From Cystobacter fuscus DSM 2262 (GTDB lineage: Bacteria > Myxococcota > Myxococcia > Myxococcales > Myxococcaceae): a DNA stretch of 64,000 nucleotides. The stretch spans positions 372,001 through 436,000 of the forward strand of contig NZ_ANAH02000007.1 in the NCBI RefSeq assembly GCF_000335475.2, read 5' to 3'. Below are positions 18,304 to 28,887 of this stretch, piece by piece. A model generated the notes under the pieces. It was not told the origin of the DNA, did no database searches, and saw only the letters and a list, made by a program, of their open reading frames with translations. Both the position numbers and the translations under genes were made by a program. Numbering within the stretch: the stretch's first letter is position 1; the number at the start of each line of letters is the position of its first letter.

Positions 18304-20202
18304 ATGGCGGCCCGCGCATCCCGGCCGCAAGGGGTGGATCTCGTGATCCCCGAGCACAAGATTCAGGAAGTCCTCGAGCGGGTGGATCTGGTGAGCCTCG
18401 TCTCGCGCTACGTGGAGCTGAAGAAGGCCGGGCGCGAGTACAAGGGCCGCTGCCCCTTCCACCAGGAGAAGACCCCCTCCTTCTACGTCATCCCCGAGAA
18501 GCGCTTCTACTTCTGCCACGGGTGCCGGGCGAGCGGCGACGCCGTGGCCTTCGTCCAGCGCTACCTGGGCAAGACGTTCATCGACGCCATCCGCGACCTG
18601 GCGCGCGAGGTGGGCGTGGACCTGGAGGCCGCGCAGGACCCCGCCGCCCGGGAACGGCAGCAGCTCAAGGAGGCCACGGACCTGGCCGCCGAGCACTTCC
18701 GGGCGCTCTTGTGGGAGGAGGAAGGACGCCAGGCGCGCGACTACCTCGCCAGCCGCGGCATCTCCGAGGAGACGGCCCGGGCGTTCGGCCTCGGGTGGGC
18801 GCCGGACGCGTGGTCGTCGCTCGCGGACAAGCTCACCCAGGCGGGCATGGTGGAATGGGGCCTGAACGCGGGCCTCGTCAACCGGCGCCAGAAGGGCGAG
18901 GGCTACTACGACTTCTTCCGCGGCCGCCTCATCGTCCCCATCCGCGCCCCCGAGGGCCGCCCCATCGCCTTCGGCGCCCGGCTGGTGGGCTCGGACGAGG
19001 GCCCCAAGTACCTCAACTCCCGCGAGTCCCGGCTCTACAACAAGAGCGAGACGCTCTTCGGCATGGATCAGGCGCGCGACGAGATCCGCCGCCGCAAGGC
19101 CGCCGTGCTCGTGGAGGGCTACTTCGACTGCATCGCCCTGCACCAGGAAGGGGTGAAGCACACGGTGGCGCTCTGCTCCACCGCCCTCACCCCGGGGCAC
19201 CTCAAGGCACTCGGCCGCGCCGAGGCCCGGGAGCTCTTCCTCCTGCTCGACGGCGACCAGGCAGGCCTGGCGGCAGTAGAGCGCCTGGCTGGCCCCCTGC
19301 TCGCCGCGGGAGCCGCCGCCAAGGTGGCCTTGCTGCCCACGGGGGATGATCCCGACACCTTCATCCGCCGCGAGGGCACCGCCGGCCTGGAGCGGCTGCT
19401 CAACGAGGCCCGGCCCCTCACCGCCCACGTCTTCTCCACCGTCCTGCCCCAGGGCAAGGAGGCCAGCTTCGAGGAGAAGATGGCCGCGCTCGAGCGGCTC
19501 AAGCCCGTGTCGGCGCAGCTCCCGGTGGGGCTGGTGCGCTCGGCCTTCTTCGCCGCGCTGAGCGCCTGGTGCGGCCTGCCCGCCTCCGAGCTGGAGTCCG
19601 CGCTGCGCTCCAAGGCGCCTCCCCCTCCCCCCACCCCGGCGCCCCGGGCGGGTTCGTCCGCGCCTTCCGGCCGCCCGGGCCCCGCTCCCGGCCGGGCGCC
19701 CCCTCCGAGCGCCCCCGCCCAGCGCCCCCCTCCCGTCAAACCCCCGGACTCCCTGGAGGCGCTCTACGTCGCCACCATCCTGCGCGAGCCCCGGCTCATC
19801 GCCCGCGACACCTTCCGCGTCCATGACGAGCTGTCCCACTCCGGGTTGCGGCTGGTCCTCGCCCACGCTACCTCTGGCCATGGGGCCGAGGACGCCCTGT
19901 TCGAGGCCCCCGATCTCGTGAAACGGGCCGTGGAAGCCGCCATGCGCCAGCTCGCCTCCCTGCAGGGGTCCGCCCTAGAGCACTACTTCCTCCAGGTGTG
20001 CCGCTCCATCATGCTGCGCCGGATCAAACTCCAACTGGACTACATCGGCCGCGTGACGGGTCAGACCGCCGGCGCCATGGACCTGTCGGAGGAGGCCAAA
20101 CAGCTCTTCGTCCAGCGAATGGAGCTGCTGGCGCTCAAGAAACGGGTGGAGGAGGAAACCCACCTTCCTGCGGGAACAAAGTCCCCAATGCAACCGGTTT
20201 GA
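18304..20202 (+). CDS. dnaG: DNA primase
   Basis: The 632-residue protein has the DnaG order. The CHC2 zinc finger is C50, H53, C71, C74. The RNA-polymerase/TOPRIM core has the glutamate in VLVEGYFD (about residue 270) and the LLLDGDQAG motif (about 315). A Pro-rich linker (about 440-480) leads to a C-terminal helicase-binding domain. It lays down RNA primers for replication. GTG codons at residues 11 and 14 lead directly into IPEHKIQEVL, the usual DnaG start, so the true start may lie there. It precedes rpoD. Confidence 0.95.
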   Translation: MAARASRPQGVDLVIPEHKIQEVLERVDLVSLVSRYVELKKAGREYKGRCPFHQEKTPSFYVIPEKRFYFCHGCRASGDAVAFVQRYLGKTFIDAIRDLAREVGVDLEAAQDPAARERQQLKEATDLAAEHFRALLWEEEGRQARDYLASRGISEETARAFGLGWAPDAWSSLADKLTQAGMVEWGLNAGLVNRRQKGEGYYDFFRGRLIVPIRAPEGRPIAFGARLVGSDEGPKYLNSRESRLYNKSETLFGMDQARDEIRRRKAAVLVEGYFDCIALHQEGVKHTVALCSTALTPGHLKALGRAEARELFLLLDGDQAGLAAVERLAGPLLAAGAAAKVALLPTGDDPDTFIRREGTAGLERLLNEARPLTAHVFSTVLPQGKEASFEEKMAALERLKPVSAQLPVGLVRSAFFAALSAWCGLPASELESALRSKAPPPPPTPAPRAGSSAPSGRPGPAPGRAPPPSAPAQRPPPVKPPDSLEALYVATILREPRLIARDTFRVHDELSHSGLRLVLAHATSGHGAEDALFEAPDLVKRAVEAAMRQLASLQGSALEHYFLQVCRSIMLRRIKLQLDYIGRVTGQTAGAMDLSEEAKQLFVQRMELLALKKRVEEETHLPAGTKSPMQPV

Positions 20203-20291
20203 CTTCGCGTTTGTAAGAATCCTTCACTTTGCGATAGATCGCCCGGTTCGCTCCAGGCCAAGGCCCTGTTTTTCTAAGGAGAAGTACCCGA

Positions 20292-22451
<2,160 letters not shown>

Positions 22452-22475
22452 GACGAATCCGGCTGTAGTCACCGA

Positions 22476-22514
22476 AGCCCCCGCCTCCCTCGTGGACGCG
22501 GGGGCTTTGTTCTT
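22476..22514 (+). terminator. rpoD terminator
   Basis: AGCCCCCGC (22476-22484) pairs with GCGGGGGCT (22498-22506), followed by TTGTTCTT. This is a strong intrinsic terminator 25 bases after the rpoD stop. Confidence 0.85.
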
Positions 22515-22531
22515 GGGGAGGAGAGTCCACC

Positions 22532-22915
22532 ATGGCCGTGAAGAAGAAGAGCCCGCGCCGCGAGGAGCCCACGCCTCCCCTCCCCTTCCCCGAGGCGGTG
22601 CGCCGGGCAGTGCGCGCCATTCCCCGGGGCGAGGTGCGCTCGTACGCGCAGGTGGCGCTCTACGCGGGACGGCCGGGGGCGGCGCGGGGCGTGGGCCGGG
22701 AGCTGAAAACGCTCGAGAACGTGCCCTGGTGGCGGGTGCTGCGCGCGGACGGGACGCTCGCGCCCGCGGTGGCGGTGGAACAGGCCCGGCGGCTGAAGGC
22801 CGAGGGGGTGCGACTGGAAGGCGAAGGCACCCGCTGGCGGGTGAAACGCCGAGGAGCTTTCCCGGCGCGGCGCGCTATTATAGCGTTTGACGTCGCGAGG
22901 TTCGAGGGCCCTTAG
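22532..22915 (+). CDS. atl: Alkyltransferase-like protein (ATL, MGMT fold)
   Basis: The 127-residue protein has the DNA-binding domain of O6-alkylguanine transferases (VRAIPRGEVRSYAQVA), but the active-site PCHR is replaced by PWWR (65-68). Trp66 stands where the alkyl-accepting Cys should be. Such ATL proteins flag alkylated guanines for nucleotide-excision repair instead of repairing them. The last ten bases of the gene, including its stop codon, lie inside the tRNA-Ile2 gene, and the probable tRNA promoter lies in its 3' end. Confidence 0.85.
   Translation: MAVKKKSPRREEPTPPLPFPEAVRRAVRAIPRGEVRSYAQVALYAGRPGAARGVGRELKTLENVPWWRVLRADGTLAPAVAVEQARRLKAEGVRLEGEGTRWRVKRRGAFPARRAIIAFDVARFEGP
22876..22881 (+). 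promoter_or_regulatory. Possible -10 box for tRNA-Ile2
   Basis: TATTAT inside the 3' end of the ATL gene lies 25-30 bases before the mature tRNA 5' end, in otherwise very GC-rich sequence. No convincing -35 box is seen. Confidence 0.35.
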
Positions 22916-22978
22916 CTCAGCGGTTAGAGCTGTCGGCTCATAACCGATTGGTCCCTGGTTCGAATCCAGGAGGGCCCA
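22906..22978 (+). tRNA. tRNA-Ile2, anticodon CAU (lysidine type)
   Basis: A full cloverleaf is present: acceptor GGGCCCT/AGGGCCC, D-arm GCTC...GAGC, and anticodon stem-loop GTCGG-CTCATAA-CCGAT with anticodon CAT. The T-arm has GGTTCGAATCC, with discriminator A at 22978. Overall sequence is very close to the bacterial ileX-type isoleucine tRNA rather than tRNA-Met. The CAU anticodon would be modified to lysidine by TilS to read AUA. CCA is not encoded (CCC follows). The 3' 45 bases serve as an integration site. Confidence 0.9.
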
Positions 22979-24276
22979 CCCCCCTTAACCTCGCGGAATT
23001 GCTCGGGATTTTTGTTTGGTGGCTCACCCGAGAAACCCGCCCCGGACGAGTTCCGCACCACCGGCGCACCACGGCGCGCGTTCGCGGCCAGCGAAAGCAC
23101 CCGAGAAACGGGCTCCTCCACCGGCTGGAAGCGGAGCTGCTCCAGGCCCGCGCGCATGTCCTCCACGTCCAGGTGGCCGTAGACCCCCGCCGTGATGGTC
23201 GGCGAGGAGTGCCCGAGGATGCGCTGGACCACCGCCAGGGGCACCCGGGCCTTGAGGAGTAGCGTGGCCGTGGTGTGGCGCAGGTCGTGGAAGCGGATGG
23301 CGCGCGGCTTGGGCGCGGGCCACAGCGTGAAGCCACAGCCCGCCTTGGAGCAGCGGCGCACCTCGGAGGAAGCCGAGTGCTCGACGTGGCCGCAGCGGCG
23401 GCACTTGTGGGCCCACCCGTCCACGAGCTGCGCACGATTCAGGGCGGCCCGGAGCAGTTCGGCGAGGTCCACGTTCTGCGAGTGCATCGAGCCATCCGGG
23501 CGCGGGAACACCAGCTCCGAGGGGCTCTCCCGCATCGCCTGGACGAGATAGGGCCGCAGTTCGCTGTGAATGGGGACCACCCGGGCCCGGCCGCTCTTCG
23601 TGGTGCCCGCCTCCCAGCTCCGGGTGACGACGATCTCCCCCTGGGAGAGGTCCACGTCCCCTTTCTGGAGCGCCACGAGTTCACCCCGCCGCATCCCCGT
23701 GTAGACGGCAGTGGCGAAGAGACAGCGCCACTCGGTGGGCACCTCGGCGAGCACCGGCGCCACTTCCTCGGCGCGGAGATAGGTCGGCACGCGCTTGGGC
23801 ACCTTGCGCCGGGGGACGGCATCCGCTGGGTTGGCGCCCCTCCACAGCCCACGCTGGATGGCCTTGGAGAAGACGGTCTGAGCGAAGCCCCGCAGGTTGT
23901 TGAGCGACTTCGGCGCGAGTGAATCCGTTGCGGCGGAGAGCGCCTCATCGATGCGAGCCGCAGTCACCTCGGGCAGCGCCAGCGAACCCAGCCGAGGGCG
24001 GAGGTGCTTCTCCGCCGCGCGCCGATCTCCCTGCGAGCGAAGCTGCCCGGCGAAGTGCTCCTCGTACCAGTCGAGCAGTTCTCCGAACGTCATCAACACC
24101 GGGCCCGCGAGGGGCTCCAGTCCGTGACGCTGGTACTCGGATTTGCGCTCCAGCTCACGCAACAACTCCTGAGCCTCGAGCTTCGTGGCGCAACTCGTCC
24201 GGCGCTGCATCCACTTGCCCGCCCCGTTCTTCCACTTCACGACCCAGGAGCCGTCACGCTTGAAGATGGTGGCCAT
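22924..24276 (-). CDS. int: Tyrosine site-specific recombinase (integrase)
   Basis: The 450-residue integrase has an N-terminal arm-binding part (about 1-55), a SAM-like core-binding domain (about 60-160) and a catalytic domain. Its catalytic residues are R196, K227, H330-R333 (HDLRH), H356 (LGHSSP) and nucleophile Y366 (GVYGHL). A four-cysteine zinc ribbon (C292, C295, C309, C314) is inserted in the catalytic domain. The last 18 codons are antisense tRNA-Ile2, so integration supplies the gene's 3' end. It shares a short overlap-type operon with an XRE gene. Confidence 0.93.
   Translation of the reverse strand: MATIFKRDGSWVVKWKNGAGKWMQRRTSCATKLEAQELLRELERKSEYQRHGLEPLAGPVLMTFGELLDWYEEHFAGQLRSQGDRRAAEKHLRPRLGSLALPEVTAARIDEALSAATDSLAPKSLNNLRGFAQTVFSKAIQRGLWRGANPADAVPRRKVPKRVPTYLRAEEVAPVLAEVPTEWRCLFATAVYTGMRRGELVALQKGDVDLSQGEIVVTRSWEAGTTKSGRARVVPIHSELRPYLVQAMRESPSELVFPRPDGSMHSQNVDLAELLRAALNRAQLVDGWAHKCRRCGHVEHSASSEVRRCSKAGCGFTLWPAPKPRAIRFHDLRHTTATLLLKARVPLAVVQRILGHSSPTITAGVYGHLDVEDMRAGLEQLRFQPVEEPVSRVLSLAANARRGAPVVRNSSGAGFSGEPPNKNPEQFREVKGGGPSWIRTRDQSVMSRQL
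22934..22978 (+). repeat. att site 1 (in tRNA-Ile2)
   Basis: These 45 bases, from the anticodon stem to the discriminator base of the tRNA, recur identically at 33996-34040 and with three changes at 31300-31344. With a tyrosine integrase directly alongside, they are read as the attachment core. Confidence 0.85.
23054..23072. repeat. Candidate integrase arm sites, right of att1
   Basis: Two direct copies of CGCACCAC (23054-23061 and 23065-23072) are spaced 11 bases, about one helical turn, 76 bases from the att1 core. They lie inside the 3' part of int. The same octamers flank the other two att sites. Confidence 0.45.
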
Positions 24277-24278
24277 GG

Positions 24279-24554
24279 TCAGATCTCCTTGAGGCGAACG
24301 CGCTTCGAGCCGAAGCGGGCGAACACTTCCAGCTTGCCCCCGAGCGCCTCGACGTAGCGCTGGAGCGTGGAGAGCCGGTGGTCCGCCCGGCGCTCCGCCT
24401 TGGACAACTCGGACTGATCCATTCCCGCAGCGGTGGCCGCTTCAACCTGGGTGAGGCCCCGCAGCCGCCGAAGTTCGGCCAGGGTGAGCACCTGTGGTGC
24501 TGGCGTGCTGCGCTTGGAACGGGGACGGCGTGCGGTAGTCACGGAAGAGAGCAT
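24279..24554 (-). CDS. XRE-family HTH protein (HigA-like)
   Basis: The 91-residue protein has a Cro/C1-type helix-turn-helix (LTLAELRRLRGLTQVEAATAAGMDQSELSKAE) followed by 'TLQRYVEALGGKLEVFARFG', a tail typical of HigA-type antitoxins. No toxin gene is adjacent, so a regulatory role in the element is more likely. Its stop is two bases before the int start, giving a likely shared transcript. Confidence 0.85.
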   Translation of the reverse strand: MLSSVTTARRPRSKRSTPAPQVLTLAELRRLRGLTQVEAATAAGMDQSELSKAERRADHRLSTLQRYVEALGGKLEVFARFGSKRVRLKEI

Positions 24555-24566
24555 GCACTTAACCTC

Positions 24567-24776
24567 CTAACGGCGCAACGAGGTGATGGAGCCACGAGGG
24601 GCGCGTTGGCGCTCCAGGAACGCGCGGATCTCCTCGGGGTGGAACCGCAGCGCCGCGCCGATGCGCACGCACGGGAGCCGCCCCGCCTCGGCTTCCTTGT
24701 AGACCCAGGAGGTGGACAGGGAGAGGAAGCGGGACACGTCCCGCACCTTCCAGAGGGGTTCGGGGTTGTTGCTCAT
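24567..24776 (-). CDS. AlpA-like HTH (excisionase family) protein
   Basis: The 69-residue protein is a single MerR/AlpA-type winged helix (WKVRDVSRFLSLSTSWVYKEA...RFHPEEIRAFLER). In P4-like satellites such proteins control int expression or act as directionality factor. Its ATG overlaps the stop of the upstream DUF3987 gene (ATGA). Confidence 0.85.
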   Translation of the reverse strand: MSNNPEPLWKVRDVSRFLSLSTSWVYKEAEAGRLPCVRIGAALRFHPEEIRAFLERQRAPRGSITSLRR

Positions 24777-26158
24777 GACTCACGCTCCGTGACGCTGGCC
24801 GAAGCCGGGGGATACTTCGCTTTCTTCTCTTCCTTCGCCGCAGCGGCGCCGTGGAACCAGCGCTCCGTAGGGCGGCCTCCGCTCGGTTGTTCTTCCATGT
24901 GAGCCGCGCCCGCTTCGGAGAGGGAGCCCAGCGCCATGTCGAGTTCTGCCCTCGTCACATGCCCCGTGAAGAGCTTCACCAGCTCAGACCGAGAAAGGCC
25001 CTCGGGACGTTCGCGGAGAGCCTCAAGGATGCGGTTCGCCCGTGGGTTCTGCTGAGCGCCGCCGAAGATGTGGCGCGCGCTGTCACTCGCGTAATCCATG
25101 AGCGCCAAGGCGGCGGAGAGGTGCTCCTCGTCGATGGCCTCGGATCTGGCGAGCAGCGCGTAGAGAAGCGAGAGCCTCACGACCTGCGCCTCAGCTCGGG
25201 AGGTGGCTTGACCGAACAGTCCGGGCTTGTCACTGGAGAGAGACTCGTACACCTCGCACCAGAGCTTCCGGGCTGCCTCCGATCTCTTCATCTCCCCCAC
25301 GTCACGCGCCCAGCTCAGGACGCGAGCAAGGCGCGAAGAAAGCGAAGAAAGCGAACCATCTTCGAGGCGGCCTCCCTCGGGCAGGAGCTTGGAGCGGCGC
25401 GCGAATACCCACAGGAAGCGGTTGGCGAGGCCGTTGGACATGTCCGTAGCCGAGAGCAACGCGCGCAGTTCCGGAATCGTGATGTGCGTCACAACGGACA
25501 AGTGCGCTTCGGTGGCTCGCTGAGGCGTCCCCTTGGTGAGAACCTGGAGCGAGCCGGAATCCCAAGCCTCGCGGAGGATTGCGGAGAGGCTGTTCCCCTC
25601 TCGGTTCATCCGGCGGAGGACCGAAGAAAACTCCGACTCGATCACCGTCAACCGCTTGTCGGTGACTCCCGGGTCTTCGGCGGCCCCATCGCGAACGGCA
25701 TGGATGAGCCCCTCGCCTGAACTGAGGCCCTTTTGAAGGCGGGGACCCCACTCCGGCTCCGCAGTCGCCAGGACTCGTTCCACCCATGACCAGGAAGTCC
25801 CCTTCCTGGCCTTGGCGCTCTGGCCAACGATGGCCGCGAAGAGGTTGGTGTGATGCCGGGTCGCCTCGACCTTGAAGAACGGCGAGCGACCCATCGCGTT
25901 GCCTGCTGCCACCAGGAACTGAACCAGGATGGCAGCCGGATCGGCTTCCGTGTGCGGCTCGATGGTGCGCACGAGGTCTCCAGCCAGGCCGTGGAGCGCG
26001 GGCGATTGCAGCGACAGACGCGCGGGAGGCTGTTCCATCCGCACGCCCCCCTTGGTCGTAGGAATTTGCGCGTCAGATACCGTCAGCTCAGGCAGCTTCG
26101 CGAGATCCGGTGGCCTCTGACCGGCACGTCTACGGGCATTCGCGTCCATGCCGCCCAT
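24773..26158 (-). CDS. DUF3987-type replication protein
   Basis: The 461-residue protein carries a DUF3987 segment with the loop VGQSAKARKGTSW (about residues 115-127), a P-loop-like variant known in plasmid and integrative-element replication proteins. A helical middle and a C-terminal winged-helix-like part (about 395-440) follow. It probably acts with the adjacent primase in element replication. ATG 26158 overlaps the primase stop (TGATG), which fixes the start; the frame further upstream only mirrors the primase gene. Confidence 0.75.
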   Translation of the reverse strand: MGGMDANARRRAGQRPPDLAKLPELTVSDAQIPTTKGGVRMEQPPARLSLQSPALHGLAGDLVRTIEPHTEADPAAILVQFLVAAGNAMGRSPFFKVEATRHHTNLFAAIVGQSAKARKGTSWSWVERVLATAEPEWGPRLQKGLSSGEGLIHAVRDGAAEDPGVTDKRLTVIESEFSSVLRRMNREGNSLSAILREAWDSGSLQVLTKGTPQRATEAHLSVVTHITIPELRALLSATDMSNGLANRFLWVFARRSKLLPEGGRLEDGSLSSLSSRLARVLSWARDVGEMKRSEAARKLWCEVYESLSSDKPGLFGQATSRAEAQVVRLSLLYALLARSEAIDEEHLSAALALMDYASDSARHIFGGAQQNPRANRILEALRERPEGLSRSELVKLFTGHVTRAELDMALGSLSEAGAAHMEEQPSGGRPTERWFHGAAAAKEEKKAKYPPASASVTERES

Positions 26159-27243
26159 CACTCGGCCCGCCCTGTGTTGTCGCGCTTCAACCTGCACCGT
26201 CCAGCAAGGCTGCTGGCAATTGTCCGCGCATACCGGTCGCCCGCCGCGTCCGGATGCGTCTCGATGGCCACGGTAGTGCCGTCGGGCACTCGTGCCGCGA
26301 TGGCAGCCCCCCAGCTTCCCGACAGGACGCTGAGCACTGCGGGCGCGGCTTCGTCCGCGTCGCTGTAGTCCGTGGCGCGAGTGAGGAAGTCCGGAAGGCC
26401 CTCCATCACCCACAGGCCGCTTGTGACAACCAACTCCGAGGCGGGCAGCCCGTCCGCCAGGATCGCCCCTTCAAGCATCCGGCGGGCGAGCGCATCGGCC
26501 ATCACGAGGCCACGCACTTCCGCACCCGCCGGGCTCGCGGCCTTGTGGGCTGGTAGCAGGTCTGCTCTCATATTTCGCGCGTGGAGGCTGGCCAGCGCGC
26601 CCGTATCGCTCCACAGGGGCACGATGAGCCGATGGCCGCTCCGGTCCCAGGCGTTCCCTTGGAAGCGAGCCCAGCGAGGCAGGACAACGCCCTTGGGGAG
26701 AGCCCGGGCAAGGTCCCTATCGTCCACGTCGGCCGCGTCGAGCCCGCGCGAGGTGAGCCACGCGGTCACCTCCACGTCATCCATCACCCGCCGTGCGGAG
26801 TTCCAAACCTCCGCCACTTCGAGCGCATTGGCGCGCACGGGCTCTGTCTCCTTCCTGGGTGGTGGAGCTGTCCAGGTGCGCACCTGCGGACCAGGAGCCG
26901 TGTCCGTTGGGTCCGGCGGGCAGAGACCGCGCTCGGCGCATGCGCGGCGGAGTTCGCCCCACTCCGAACCGAGAGCCCGTCGCTTGCCCGAGATGCGCCA
27001 GGACGCGATGTGGAGGGCATCGCCCTTCTCTCCGCATTCGAAGCACTCCCAACCGGAATCGTCGGGCCGGACCCCCACCGCCCCGCGCTTATCGTGTCGG
27101 CTCGGGTGCCTGGTCTCCGCCGAACACGCTGGACACGGGGACAGCCCATTGCGCCCCCTCGGCGCGAGTCCGAAGGATTGGGCCACATGCCGCACGCCCC
27201 ATGCCTTCACGCACGCCATCCACGCTGGAATCGCGGCGCTCAT
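26158..27243 (-). CDS. CHC2-type zinc-finger/TOPRIM primase of the element
   Basis: The 361-residue protein has a DnaG-like zinc finger (C37, C40, C67, C70; 'WECFECGEKGDALHIASW') and a TOPRIM-like C-terminal half ('ELVVTSGLWVMEGLPDFL', about 270-290). It should prime replication of the excised element. It is coupled to the DUF3987 gene by TGATG and to the XRE gene upstream by a four-base overlap. Confidence 0.8.
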   Translation of the reverse strand: MSAAIPAWMACVKAWGVRHVAQSFGLAPRGRNGLSPCPACSAETRHPSRHDKRGAVGVRPDDSGWECFECGEKGDALHIASWRISGKRRALGSEWGELRRACAERGLCPPDPTDTAPGPQVRTWTAPPPRKETEPVRANALEVAEVWNSARRVMDDVEVTAWLTSRGLDAADVDDRDLARALPKGVVLPRWARFQGNAWDRSGHRLIVPLWSDTGALASLHARNMRADLLPAHKAASPAGAEVRGLVMADALARRMLEGAILADGLPASELVVTSGLWVMEGLPDFLTRATDYSDADEAAPAVLSVLSGSWGAAIAARVPDGTTVAIETHPDAAGDRYARTIASSLAGRCRLKRDNTGRAE

Positions 27244-27488
27244 TCGCCCCCCTTGCGCCCGAGGAGCGTGTCCACGTCTGTGGCCAGGGCATGAGCGAGG
27301 AGGTTGAGCGTCTCCGTGGTGGCCGCGCCGAAGCGTTCAGCGTCCCGGAGCCGAGGAATGGAGATGCCCGCCTTGGTTGCGAGCACCTGTTGAGAGAGAC
27401 TACGGCTCTTGCGGAGCGCGATGAGGCGCTCTCCAAGCCCGGGAACCGTCCGTTTGCGAATGCTGATGAGCATGCGCGCAACGTGCAT
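27240..27488 (-). CDS. XRE-family HTH regulator
   Basis: The 82-residue protein has a Cro/C1-type HTH (LGERLIALRKSRSLSQQVLATKAGISIPRLRDAE). It is the first gene of the minus-strand replication/integration run and lies directly beside the TCGGAG repeat cluster, so it may regulate this transcript. Confidence 0.8.
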   Translation of the reverse strand: MHVARMLISIRKRTVPGLGERLIALRKSRSLSQQVLATKAGISIPRLRDAERFGAATTETLNLLAHALATDVDTLLGRKGGE

Positions 27489-27500
27489 CCGCCCAGACGG

Positions 27501-27627
27501 CTCCGACGAGAGTCGGAGGTCGGAAATTCGGAGGGTCTGCCAACCGGGGAGATTCCGGAGCTTTTCCGACCGGGGTCGGAGGTCGGAGGTGAGTCGGAGG
27601 CGCGTCGGTCAGAGGTCGGAGGTCGGA
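27501..27627. repeat. TCGGAGG iteron cluster, candidate replication origin/operator
   Basis: TCGGA(GG) recurs at 27513, 27520, 27528, 27576, 27583, 27594, 27616 and 27623, often as tandem pairs 7 bases apart. Small palindromes lie among them (CTCCGAC-GAGA-GTCGGAG at 27501-27518; CCGAC-CGGG-GTCGG near 27567-27580). The cluster fills the gap between the replication-gene operon and the next gene, a typical place for an iteron origin. Confidence 0.55.
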
Positions 27628-27629
27628 GG

Positions 27630-28211
27630 CTACTTGGTCTCCCTCTGACGCCAGCTCTCGATTGCCGCTTTCAGCATGGGCTCAATCTCCGCGCGGCTCC
27701 ACGTTCGAGGGGTGCGCAGCGGATTGTCGCCATCCTTCATGACCCCGGCCTTCTTTGCGAAGCTGCGCACGGCTGCCGGGTCGCTGCCGAGCACAGGCCC
27801 CCCTAGAGCTTTGATGAGGTCCCGGAGCCCATCGATTCCCTGGATGGAGGTGGCATCCGCTGCGCTGGCGGCAGTGCCTATCCCTTCCGCCGGAGCCAAT
27901 TCAGGGGGAATCGTGAGGCCTTTCGACCGGGCCCACCTCAAGAACTCCGGCATGAGAACCTCACTCATGCCCTCTCGATCCATACTCCTCAAGTGGCATG
28001 TGAGTGTCCCTGCCGTCACGCTCGATTCCGCTATGCGCAGGAGGTCCCCAAAGGTTTCATCCGCGACTCGGAAATGAACCGTGCTCCAGGAGTACAGATT
28101 CGCGTCGACCCGTATGGAGTCCGGATCGAGACGGGCGAGCAACGCGACCCACTCGTAGAGGCGCGCACAGTCCATGAGCCGCCACTTTTCCCACTTCGGT
28201 TCTGATGCCAT
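27630..28211 (-). CDS. Unrecognised element protein
   Basis: The 193-residue soluble protein has no motif I recognise. The first half is aromatic-rich (PKWEKWRLMDCARLYEWVALLARLDPDSIRVD). The C-terminal 25 residues (TPRTWSRAEIEPMLKAAIESWRQRE) look like a small helical DNA- or protein-binding tail. ATG 28211 was chosen because the upstream extension to 28400 is low-complexity; neither start has a good ribosome site. Confidence 0.6.
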   Translation of the reverse strand: MASEPKWEKWRLMDCARLYEWVALLARLDPDSIRVDANLYSWSTVHFRVADETFGDLLRIAESSVTAGTLTCHLRSMDREGMSEVLMPEFLRWARSKGLTIPPELAPAEGIGTAASAADATSIQGIDGLRDLIKALGGPVLGSDPAAVRSFAKKAGVMKDGDNPLRTPRTWSRAEIEPMLKAAIESWRQRETK

Positions 28212-28437
28212 GGCGCCCCCAGAGCGCACCCCAGGGTCGAAAAAGCGCGGGCTGCCACGGCTGGGGGCTGTGGCCGACTGGCCAGTCGTGCCCGCACGAC
28301 GATCCTTTACCGCGACGGACTGCTGGGGGCGAATACCCGGCATGGAGGCTTGCCCGGCGGGTGCGGCCATAGCGTCACCCGCGTGCGCTGCTACAGGCAT
28401 GTAGCCAAGCCGCGCACACGATAAACGGGCCGTCTAG

Positions 28438-28452
28438 ACTGGTAAAACCAGT
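28438..28452. promoter_or_regulatory. Palindrome ACTGGT-AAA-ACCAGT
   Basis: A perfect 6-bp inverted repeat with a 3-base centre lies in the 138-bp gap after the XRE gene at 28539-28850. It is a candidate operator for one of the element's regulators. Confidence 0.35.
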
Positions 28453-28538
28453 ATTCGTGGCCTGGGAGTCGGCTGCGCCATCCGCATCAACAGCCTGAAG
28501 TAGGCCGTTGAAGTGGGCGCGCACGGGACGTGCTCACC

Positions 28539-28850
28539 TCAGCGGCCCTGCTCTGAGGCTCCCTCGTCATCCGGCCTGAACAGGTCGCACAAGGAGATCC
28601 CGTAGGCCACCGAGGCCGCCACGAGGGTGGCCACGGTGGGGTTGGCGCCGCCGCTCTCCAGGCGCGGCATGTACTTGGGGTGGACCCCGATCAGTTCCGC
28701 AGCCTGCTCCTGGGAGAGCCCCTTGGCGTGGCGCGCATCTCGAAGCCTCTTGCCGAGCCGCTTCAACTCCCGTTTTACACGGGCATCCAGGTCTCCCGGT
28801 GGGGGACCTTCAGGCGGCTTGCGCGAGTGTGACTTGCCGGATGGGGACAC
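28539..28850 (-). CDS. XRE-family HTH regulator, divergent
   Basis: The 103-residue protein has a Lys/Pro-rich start and a Cro/C1 HTH (LRDARHAKGLSQEQAAELIGVHPKYMPRLESG, about 37-68). It is divergent from the gene at 28940 with an A+T-rich palindromic intergenic region, the layout of a repressor controlling itself and its neighbour. It may be the element's maintenance repressor. Confidence 0.83.
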   Translation of the reverse strand: MSPSGKSHSRKPPEGPPPGDLDARVKRELKRLGKRLRDARHAKGLSQEQAAELIGVHPKYMPRLESGGANPTVATLVAASVAYGISLCDLFRPDDEGASEQGR

Positions 28851-28887
28851 GAGGGCAATCTCGCCCTGGTTACCTTTACATTACCAC

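Noticed and set aside
24279..24554. HigA antitoxin of a toxin-antitoxin pair
   Set aside because: The HTH and tail fit HigA, but neither neighbour encodes a RelE/HigB-like toxin; treated as an element regulator.
27501..27627. CRISPR array
   Set aside because: The repeats are 7-base units with irregular 2-40 base gaps and no regular spacers; no cas genes are present.
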